From the NCBI RefSeq assembly GCF_036549475.1, contig NZ_JAZHLI010000013.1, positions 1 to 64,000 of the forward strand: a DNA stretch of 64,000 nucleotides. The letters are read 5' to 3'. The position numbers and the translations under genes are program-made. Under the pieces are notes generated by a model, which saw only the letters and a list, made by a program, of their open reading frames with translations, did no database searches and had not been told where the DNA came from. Positions 27,547-34,813 of this stretch are shown here, piece by piece; position 1 is the first letter of the stretch, and every line of letters begins with the position of its first letter. Origin of the DNA: Aurantimonas sp036549475 (GTDB lineage: Bacteria; Pseudomonadota; Alphaproteobacteria; Rhizobiales; Rhizobiaceae).

Positions 27547-28875
27547 ATGGCAGCGGTGAAGCACAGGCGAACATTCGGCGACCGGCGCGAACCCCATACG
27601 ATCATCATCGCGCGCGGCGAACAGGTTCGCTACTTCACGATCGGCCGCAAGGCGCTGATGCTCGGCGCTGCCGTCGCCGCTCTCGTGGCCGTCACCTGCG
27701 TCGCCATCCCCTCCTACTACCTCCTCCAGGAGGACCTCGCCGTGCGCTATGCCGAGCGGCAGTGGAAGGTGACGCGCGACTACGAGCAGCGCATCGCGGC
27801 GCTGCGCGCCCAACTCGATACGGCGACCAGCAGACAGTTCCTCTCGGAGAAGATGGTCGAGACCAAGGTGGAGGTCCTCCTCGACCAGCAGGAAGAACTC
27901 ACCGCCCGCTACGACAAGCTGCAGCCGCTGCTGGAACGTGCCAAGGAGACCGGAATCATAGCGACAGCGGTGCCGCTGCCGACCCATAATCCCCGCTCGG
28001 CTGCAACGGATGATTCGCCGGCCCCAATCGATACCGCGCTCGACGTGCCGGTCGATCCGGTTGAAGACGACGCGCCTGCCGTCGACGCGATCCGCACCAG
28101 CGCGATCGACACCGCCGCCTGGCGCATGACCTCGAAAACGCCGATGGTCGCAGGCATGCACGGCGGTCCGCGCTTCGACGTCTCCGAGGCCGCGATTCGC
28201 GACATCGGCCGCTCCATCGATCTCGCCGAGCTGCGGCAGATCGAGGACCTGCAGAGCCTCGCCGCGAAAGCTCGGACACGGAGCGTACGGATTGCCTCGG
28301 CCCTCACCGCCATCGGGATCGACCTGCCGCCGGCGAGCGCGAGCAGCGCGGTCGGCGGTCCATACGAGCCTGCGCACGTCGATTACGACTTCGAGGAATC
28401 CTACGCAGAACTCGATGCGGCGCTCGACGCCCTCAAGACGCTTCATGACGTCGCCACCCGCCTCCCGCTGACCGAGCCGATGCCGGCGAGTACGCGGTCG
28501 AGCACCTTCGGCATCCGCAAGGATCCGTTCCTCGGCAAGCGCGCCCTGCACGCGGGGATCGACTATGCGCGCCCGAGCGGTTCCGCGGTCTCGGCGGTCG
28601 CGCCGGGCACGGTCGTCCGGGCGGGTCGTGCGGGCGGCTACGGCAACATGGTCGAGATCGACCACGGCAACGGCATCACCACGCGCTACGGACATCTGTC
28701 GCGTATCGACGTGACGGTCGGCCAGGAGATCGTTCGAGGCATACGGATCGGCGCGGTGGGCAGCACCGGCCGCAGTACCGGCCCGCATCTCCACTACGAA
28801 GTGCGGCGCGACGGCCAGGCCGTCGATCCCATGCGCTTCCTGCGCATCCGCGACAGGATCCGGCTACCCTCCTGA
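27547..28875 (+). CDS. membrane-anchored M23 family peptidase
   Basis: A 442-residue envelope protein. A positively charged cytosolic start (about 1-35) leads to one membrane helix (about 36-58, ALMLGAAVAALVAVTCVAIP). Then comes a coiled-coil region (about 75-130) and a long linker. The C-terminal M23 (LytM) domain has HAGIDYARPSGS, the GYGNMVEIDHGNGITTRYGH stretch and the second histidine motif HLHYEV. Ligands H-x(3)-D and H-x-H are intact, so it should be an active endopeptidase cutting peptidoglycan cross-bridges, or an amidase activator. Start at 27547 has GGGG upstream. A strong terminator follows. Confidence 0.9.
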   Translation: MAAVKHRRTFGDRREPHTIIIARGEQVRYFTIGRKALMLGAAVAALVAVTCVAIPSYYLLQEDLAVRYAERQWKVTRDYEQRIAALRAQLDTATSRQFLSEKMVETKVEVLLDQQEELTARYDKLQPLLERAKETGIIATAVPLPTHNPRSAATDDSPAPIDTALDVPVDPVEDDAPAVDAIRTSAIDTAAWRMTSKTPMVAGMHGGPRFDVSEAAIRDIGRSIDLAELRQIEDLQSLAAKARTRSVRIASALTAIGIDLPPASASSAVGGPYEPAHVDYDFEESYAELDAALDALKTLHDVATRLPLTEPMPASTRSSTFGIRKDPFLGKRALHAGIDYARPSGSAVSAVAPGTVVRAGRAGGYGNMVEIDHGNGITTRYGHLSRIDVTVGQEIVRGIRIGAVGSTGRSTGPHLHYEVRRDGQAVDPMRFLRIRDRIRLPS

Positions 28876-28906
28876 CGGGTCCTGGGCCGGACCGCTGAAC
28901 CGAAAC

Positions 28907-28932
28907 GGGCCGCCATAGCCGGCGGCCCTTTT
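28907..28932 (+). terminator. rho-independent terminator after the M23 gene
   Basis: GGGCCGCC (28907-28914) and GGCGGCCC (28921-28928) form a perfect 8-bp GC stem around ATAGCC, followed by TTTT. It is 31 bp after the M23 stop and 8 bp before the convergent prfB stop, so it separates the two transcripts. In the opposite direction the tail is only GTTTCG, so it would work less well for prfB. Confidence 0.8.
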
Positions 28933-28939
28933 CGTATCG

Positions 28940-30068
28940 TCAGTCGATGTCCTCGACCTCGGCGTCGCCGCCATGGACCCGGTGCGCCAGCGCACCCTCC
29001 ATGAACGGATCGAGTTCGCCATCCAGAACGTCCTGGGGCGAGGTGCTCTCGATGCCGGTCCGCAGGTCCTTGACCAGCTGATAGGGCTGCAGGACGTAGG
29101 ATCGGATCTGGTGACCCCAGCCGATGTCCGTCTTCGATGCCGCCTCGGCGTTCGCCGCATTTTCGCGACGCTCCAGTTCGGCCTCGTAGAGACGGGCGCG
29201 CAACATGTTCCAGGCGGTTGCCCGGTTCTTGTGCTGTGAGCGCTCGGCCTGACACTGGACGACGATACCGGTCTCCAGATGCGTGATGCGCACCGCCGAG
29301 TCGGTCGTGTTCACGTGCTGGCCGCCAGCGCCGGACGCCCGATAGGTGTCGATGCGCACATCGGACTCGTTGACGTCGATGTCGATCGAATCGTCGACCA
29401 CCGGATACACCCAGACCGAGGCGAAGGACGTATGCCGCCGCGCCTGGCTGTCATAGGGCGAGATCCGCACCAGGCGGTGCACGCCGGACTCGGTCTTCAT
29501 CCAGCCATAGGCATTGTGCCCCTTGAGGAGCAGCGTGGCGGACTTGATGCCCGCCTCTTCACCGGAATGCTCTTCCAGGACCTCGACCTTGAACTTGGCG
29601 CGCTCGGCCCAGCGCATGTACATGCGCAAAAGCATCGCCGCCCAGTCTTGGCTCTCCGTGCCGCCGGCACCGGAATGAACCTCGACGTAGGTGTCGTTGG
29701 AATCGGCCTCGCCGGAGAGGAGCGTCTCGATCTGCCGCTTGTCTGCCTCGGCCTTGATCTCGCGGATCGCGGTCTCGGCTTCCCTGACGATCTCGACGTC
29801 CTTCTCCTCCTCGCCCATGGCGATAAGTTCGATATTGTCCTGCAGCGACTGTTCGAGGCGGTTCACTGCACCGATCGCGGTGTCCAGGAACTGGCGTTCG
29901 CGCATGAGCTTCTGCGCTTCGGCGGGATCCTCCCAGATGGTGGGATCCTCCGCCTTGTTGTTCAGCAGGTCGAGGCGTTTGAGGGATTTCTCCCAGTCAA
30001 AGATGCCTCCTCAGCAGGCTTATGGCCTGCTTGATTTCGTCGACAAGGTTCTCGATCTCGGCGCGCAA
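28940..30068 (-). CDS. prfB: peptide chain release factor 2 with programmed +1 frameshift
   Basis: Release factor 2 recognises UGA and UAA stops. The first 23 codons (TTG at 30068 with AGGAG eight bases upstream; MRAEIENLVDEIKQAISLLRR) end at an in-frame TGA (29997-29999). A +1 shift at CTT-TGA-C continues as DWEKSLKRLDLL, giving 375 residues. The catalytic GGQ is in SGAGGQHVN and the stop-recognition tripeptide reads SPY (in RISPYDSQ), in place of the canonical SPF; I recall SPY as usual in Hyphomicrobiales. The gene is split into two frames on the DNA: 30000-30068 and 28940-29998. Frameshifting is autoregulatory: low RF2 favours the shift. Confidence 0.96.
29996..30011 (-). promoter_or_regulatory. 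prfB +1 recoding signal
   Basis: On the minus strand the order is AGGAGG (30006-30011), CAT, slippery CTT, the in-frame stop TGA, and C. This is the classic prfB arrangement: an internal Shine-Dalgarno-like element close upstream of CTT-TGA-C destabilises the ribosome and promotes the shift. The base T at 29999 is skipped. Confidence 0.93.
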
Positions 30069-30109
30069 GCCGCAATCTCCTGCTTCCTGAGGAAGGGGTC
30101 TGACACCGG

Positions 30110-30137
30110 CAGCCTGCGGCCATGCGGCAGCAGGCTG
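30110..30137. repeat. inverted repeat between mrcA and prfB
   Basis: CAGCCTGC (30110-30117) and GCAGGCTG (30130-30137) are exact reverse complements around a 12-base loop. The element lies 62 bp past the mrcA stop and 41 bp upstream of the prfB start. It could end mrcA transcription or fold in the prfB leader, but no T-run follows on the minus strand, so the role is uncertain. Confidence 0.4.
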
Positions 30138-30199
30138 CGGGACAGGGCCGGAACGACCGGCAGCTGGGGACGGTCTATAACGTCCCTGCCCCGGCTTGG

Positions 30200-32650
30200 C
30201 TAGAACAGGCCGCCGCCGCCGGCACCCTGGACGATCGCCTGCTCGGCTTCCTGAGACACCTCGCCCGAGCCGAAGCCGCCGGCCATCTCATCGGCACCGA
30301 TGATGCTGAAGGTGTCGGACGGACCGGTACCAGGCTTGAAGGCTTCCATGATCACGTCGCCGCCCGAGCCGCTGGACAGCATGCCGGTCTTGCGGTTCAC
30401 CGCGATCAGATCCATGCCCTCGGGCACCTTAAACTCGACCGGAGGCACGCCCTTGAGCGCGTCCTCCATGAAGTCGATGAACACCGGCGCAGCCATGCCG
30501 CCGCCGGTCGCCCCGCGGCCCATCGGGGTGGGATTGTCGTAGCCCAGGAACACGCCGGTCACGAGATCCGGGGTAAATCCGACGAACCAGACATCCTTTT
30601 CCTCGTTGGTGGTGCCGGTCTTGCCGGCGATCGGCACGCCGAGCTCGGCAACGCGGGTCGCAGTGCCGCGCTGCACGACACCTTCCATCATCGACGTGAT
30701 CTGGTAGGCGGTCATCGGATCGAGCACCTGATCGCGCTCGTCGACGAGCTCCGGCTCCGGCTGACCGTCATAGGTGGCGGCGTCGCAACCCTGGCAGATG
30801 CGCTGGTCGTGCTTGTAGATGGTCTTGCCGTAGCGGTCCTGGACCCGGTCGATCAGCGAGGGTTCCAGCGAACGGCCACCATTGGCGATGACCGAGTAGG
30901 CCGACACCATGCGCAGCACGGTCGTTTCGCCCGCTCCGAGCGCCATCGGCAGGTACTTGCCCAGATTGTCGTAGATGCCGAAACGCTCTGCATATTCGGC
31001 GACAAGGTCCATGCCCATGTCCTTGGCGAGCCGGATGGTCATCAGGTTGCGGCTCTTCTCGATGCCCAGACGCAGGGTCGAGGGCCCGGCTGAGCCGCCG
31101 CCGTAGTTCGACGGCTCCCAGACCCCGCCGTTGCCGTCCGGCAGCGAGATCGGGGCATCCATGACCACCGAGGACGGCGTGTAGCCATTGTCGAGCGCTG
31201 CGGCATAAACGAACGGCTTGAAGGAGGAGCCGGGCTGGCGATAGGCTTGGCTGGCGCGGTTGAACTCCGACTGTGCAAAGGAGAAGCCGCCGACCATGGC
31301 CACCACGCGGCCGGTCTTGGGTTCCATCGCGACAAGCGCGCCCTGGATTTTGGGCGGCTGGCGCAGCCGGTAGCCGTCGCCCTCCTCCTTCTTCTCGACA
31401 TAGACGACGTCGCCGCGCGACAGCACTTCTGCCGCGGAATTCACACTGCCCGTGCGCTCCGGCAGGTCGAGGCGCAGCGCCCATTTCATGTCGTCCGTGG
31501 CGATAGTCGCCAACTCGCGTTCGGCGCCGCGGGCGCCGGAGATGTCCAGGGGCGGCTGGACGCCGATCTCGACGCGGCCGGCATCGGCCGTCAGGACGAC
31601 CGCGAGACGCCATTCGGGCACGTCGGCCAGCGGCTCGATCTTGGCCAGCGGCTGGCCCCAGTCACTGCCGATCTCGACCCGGGTCACCGGGCCGCGCCAG
31701 CCGCGGGCCTGGTCATATTCGATCAGCCCGTGCTGCAGCGCCTTGCGGGCCTCGGCCTGCAACTCCGGGTCGAGCGTCGTGCGGACCGACAGACCGCCCT
31801 CATAGAGCGCATCGACGCCGTAACGCTGGATGACCTCGCGGCGCACATCCTCGGTGAAGTATTCCGATGACGCCAGATAGGTACCGGTCGGCCGGGGATG
31901 TACTTCGAGTGGCTTGTCCTGGGCCTCGCTCGCCGCCTCGGCGCTGATGATGTCGTTGGCGGTCATCTGGTCGATGACCCAGTTCCGGCGCTCGATTGCC
32001 CGGTCCGTGTCGCGAAACGGATTGTAGTTTTCCGGCGCCTTCGGCAGTGCGGCGAGGTAGGCCGCCTCCTCGATTGTCAGTTCGTTCACGGACTTGTCGA
32101 AATAGGCCAGCGCAGCAGCAGCGACGCCGTAGGCGCCGAGACCCAGATAGATCTCGTTCAGGTAGAGCTCGAGGATCTTGTCCTTCGAATAGGCCTGCTC
32201 GATGCGCAGGGACAGGATCGCTTCCTTGATCTTGCGGTCGAAGGTGCGCTCGTTGGTCAGGAGGAAGTTCTTGGCGACCTGCTGGGTGATCGTCGAGGCC
32301 CCCTGCATGCGGCCGCCCTTGGCCAGCACCATCACGGCACGCGCAACGCCCTCGATGTCGACGCCAGGATGCTGGTAGAAATTCTTGTCCTCGGCAGACA
32401 GGAAGGCGTTCTTGACCAGATCCGGCACGGCCTGGATTGGCAGGAACAGGCGGCGCTGGCGGGCATATTCGGCCATCAGCGATCCGTCCGCGGCGTGCAC
32501 GCGCGTGGTGACCGGTGGCTCGTAGGCAGCTAGCACCTGATAGTCCGGCAGGTCGCTGCCCATCTTCTCGATGTACCAAGCGAAACCGCCCGCCACCACG
32601 AGGAAGAAGACGGCACCGATGGCAAAGAAATAGCCGAGCAGTCTGATCAT
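30200..32650 (-). CDS. mrcA: penicillin-binding protein 1A (bifunctional peptidoglycan synthase)
   Basis: An 816-residue class A PBP. An N-terminal membrane anchor (about 4-27) leads to the glycosyltransferase domain with catalytic Glu87 in SAEDKNFYQHPG and GASTITQQVAKN. An OB-like insert follows, then the transpeptidase with SSFK (QPGSSFKPF), SRN and KTG (AGKTGTTNEEKD). It polymerises and cross-links peptidoglycan at the inner membrane. The start at 32650 sits directly before the membrane helix. The amidase gene lies upstream on the same strand (240-bp gap), making amidase-mrcA-prfB collinear. Confidence 0.96.
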   Translation of the reverse strand: MIRLLGYFFAIGAVFFLVVAGGFAWYIEKMGSDLPDYQVLAAYEPPVTTRVHAADGSLMAEYARQRRLFLPIQAVPDLVKNAFLSAEDKNFYQHPGVDIEGVARAVMVLAKGGRMQGASTITQQVAKNFLLTNERTFDRKIKEAILSLRIEQAYSKDKILELYLNEIYLGLGAYGVAAAALAYFDKSVNELTIEEAAYLAALPKAPENYNPFRDTDRAIERRNWVIDQMTANDIISAEAASEAQDKPLEVHPRPTGTYLASSEYFTEDVRREVIQRYGVDALYEGGLSVRTTLDPELQAEARKALQHGLIEYDQARGWRGPVTRVEIGSDWGQPLAKIEPLADVPEWRLAVVLTADAGRVEIGVQPPLDISGARGAERELATIATDDMKWALRLDLPERTGSVNSAAEVLSRGDVVYVEKKEEGDGYRLRQPPKIQGALVAMEPKTGRVVAMVGGFSFAQSEFNRASQAYRQPGSSFKPFVYAAALDNGYTPSSVVMDAPISLPDGNGGVWEPSNYGGGSAGPSTLRLGIEKSRNLMTIRLAKDMGMDLVAEYAERFGIYDNLGKYLPMALGAGETTVLRMVSAYSVIANGGRSLEPSLIDRVQDRYGKTIYKHDQRICQGCDAATYDGQPEPELVDERDQVLDPMTAYQITSMMEGVVQRGTATRVAELGVPIAGKTGTTNEEKDVWFVGFTPDLVTGVFLGYDNPTPMGRGATGGGMAAPVFIDFMEDALKGVPPVEFKVPEGMDLIAVNRKTGMLSSGSGGDVIMEAFKPGTGPSDTFSIIGADEMAGGFGSGEVSQEAEQAIVQGAGGGGLF

Positions 32651-32890
32651 CGAAACTCCGTCCGTCCAACGCCGGCCGCCGGTCCGGTCTCATGTTCCCG
32701 GCAGCGGCCCACGCAGGCCTCGATCGGGAATATTCAACATCCGCCGCCATTTGTCGGTCAGCGAAGGTCCATGTCACGCTTTTCCTGCTGCGCAAATGCG
32801 GCGAGCCCATGGACGCCTGGGCCCGTGTGACACGCAATTGCAGGCATGCGTTGTGGATTTATCACATTTGGCCACTGGCGCCTCGCCCGA

Positions 32891-34114
32891 TCAGCCGGGC
32901 TTGCGCGGTTCGGCGACCTTTTCCCCGAAGAAATCGACCACGGCCTGGGCGATGGCCGCGGCCGCGTCCTTGCGCCACGCGGGATCGGTCAGCAGCCGCT
33001 CGTCCTCGCGGTTCGACAGGAAGCCCAGTTCGACGAGGACAGACGGCACGTCCGGTGCGGTCAGGACCTTGAAGCCGGCGGACCGCTTCGGCCGCTTGAT
33101 CAGCCGGATGTCCTCGCGCTGCAGGTCCTGAACCAGGGATGTCGCGAAATGCTCGGAAAAGCTCACCGTCTCGCGCCGGGTGAGGTCGAGGAGGATGTCG
33201 AACACGGTCGGCTCGTCGCGCTGCCATTCCGCGCCGGCAAATCGGTCCGCGGCGTTTTCCGAGGCCGCGATCTCGCGGGAGAGCTCGTCCGATGCGGTTT
33301 CCGACAGGGTGTAGACCGTCGCGCCGCGCAGATTGGCATAGCGGATCGAGTCGGCGTGGATAGAAATGAACAGATCGGCGCGCTCGCGGCGGCCGATGGC
33401 GGCCCGCTCTTCCAGCGGGATGAAGGTGTCGTCGTCCCGGGTGAGCACGACGTCGACATCGCCGCGCGCCTGCAGGGCGTCGCGCAGGGCCAGGGCCATG
33501 GCCAGGTTGATGTCTTTCTCCAGCGTGCCGCTCTCGGACACAGCCCCCCTGTCGACGCCGCCATGGCCGGCGTCGAGAACGACCTTGAGCGTCTTGTCGG
33601 CGGAAATGGCGGCCGGGTCGACCGGCACCTTCGGCGCCCCGCCCGGCCGCGCCGCGAGCGACGGCGCGGCCGCTTGGGCTTCGGACGCGGCAGCCCTTAT
33701 GGTCAGCGACAGGGTTTCCCCAGTACTGGTTTCGGCACGGGCGAGTTCGGCGACAGCGGATCGTTTGAGCGTGAAGATGAACCGGTAGCGGTCCGCGGCG
33801 ACAAGGCCGTGCCGGCTGCCGGCGACGAGCGGGTTGTCGGGCGACGTGTCGAGCGAGGCGGCCGACAGCGTGTCCTGGAAGTCGACGGCGATGCGATCCG
33901 GATTGCGCAGGCGCAGAATGCGCGCGTCGGGCTGGCCGATGACGTCGAACTCGACCGTGAAGGCATCGTCGGCGGCCGATTGCGTGACGGCGGTGATGAT
34001 CCTTTCTTCGGCTGCTGCCGGGTGAAGACAGCCAGCGACGAGAACGAATACGGCGACCGCCAACCATGCCATGCCCAGAAGCGGCCCTCCCGGATTGCGA
34101 CCTCGTCCCGCCAT
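32891..34114 (-). CDS. N-acetylmuramoyl-L-alanine amidase (AmiC type)
   Basis: A 407-residue exported amidase that cleaves the bond between MurNAc and L-Ala for daughter-cell separation. A signal peptide occupies about 1-36 (ends AAAEE). The AMIN domain (about 38-140) targets the septum. The amidase_3 domain shows the zinc ligands VLDAGHGG, a Glu in TLEKDIN, SIHADS, and catalytic Glu in LVELGFLSN. The ATG at 34114 with AGGGGGTGG upstream was chosen; the frame extends 25 codons further without signal-peptide character. Confidence 0.93.
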   Translation of the reverse strand: MAGRGRNPGGPLLGMAWLAVAVFVLVAGCLHPAAAEERIITAVTQSAADDAFTVEFDVIGQPDARILRLRNPDRIAVDFQDTLSAASLDTSPDNPLVAGSRHGLVAADRYRFIFTLKRSAVAELARAETSTGETLSLTIRAAASEAQAAAPSLAARPGGAPKVPVDPAAISADKTLKVVLDAGHGGVDRGAVSESGTLEKDINLAMALALRDALQARGDVDVVLTRDDDTFIPLEERAAIGRRERADLFISIHADSIRYANLRGATVYTLSETASDELSREIAASENAADRFAGAEWQRDEPTVFDILLDLTRRETVSFSEHFATSLVQDLQREDIRLIKRPKRSAGFKVLTAPDVPSVLVELGFLSNREDERLLTDPAWRKDAAAAIAQAVVDFFGEKVAEPRKPG

Positions 34115-34813
34115 TCCACCCCCTGTGCTCGCCGCGCCGCTGCGACGGTATCTATACCTGCCGATAGGCGAATCCTGATGACGCGACAATCATGATGAGA
34201 CTTTGGCGGTCACGGTCAGAAGCGGCACGGGCGGACCGTCTCCTCATGCGCACCCCGTGCCACCCGGCGTTTGTCGCATCCGCGCCATCACCTCGCGCGA
34301 TCTCTTACCTTGCGACCACAATCGCCCAGCCGCACTTGTTTATTAAGCCTGCCCATCATAAAATCGTACCGAGGCTTGGTGATGCGGAATCACATGCAGC
34401 TGCCGAATCGCAGGCACGAGTGCCCCGCGGATATCGGCATGCTTGCGGCGATGACGTCGCGGCAAGTTTGCGGTCCTGCAAGCAGTTACCGAGCCTCAGG
34501 CAGAATTTTCATTTCGCCGCAGGGCGTTTCCTGCCGGCGAATATCCAACGCCGCGAATGTGCCCGGCTCGCAAGCCGCCATTTCGCCCGTTTCGTCGGCC
34601 GCCCGAGCGGCCATGTAGTTGTTACAGGTCGAATCTTGTCACCAGCCTCCGTTCTCAGATACGCGCCGCACCCCCGTCAGGGGCGCGTGGCGTCGTCGAG
34701 TCGCGGCCATGCTGGCTTGCAGGGTTCGCCCCTTACGGGCTCGCGCCCACCCGCCGGCAGGCAGGCGCATGACGCCTTGCCGCGGCCCGGTGCGAGCGCC
34801 CGGGAGTTCTTTC
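34115..34813. promoter_or_regulatory. 699-bp region upstream of RNase E, probable long leader
   Basis: No convincing coding sequence is seen between the divergent amidase start and the RNase E start. An AT-rich spot at 34336-34363 contains TTGTTT and ATAAAA spaced by 16 bp, a weak promoter candidate. AAGCCT (34345-34350) and AGGCTT (34372-34377) can pair over a 21-base loop. If that promoter is used, the rne leader would be about 450 nt. Long autoregulatory leaders are known for rne in enterobacteria; here this is inference. The 180 bp before the rne ATG are GC-rich and contain several short hairpin arms. Confidence 0.45.

Noticed and set aside
34330..34390. A riboswitch or sRNA before rne
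   Set aside because: The only pairing element is a six-base stem with a large loop; there is no recognisable conserved aptamer.
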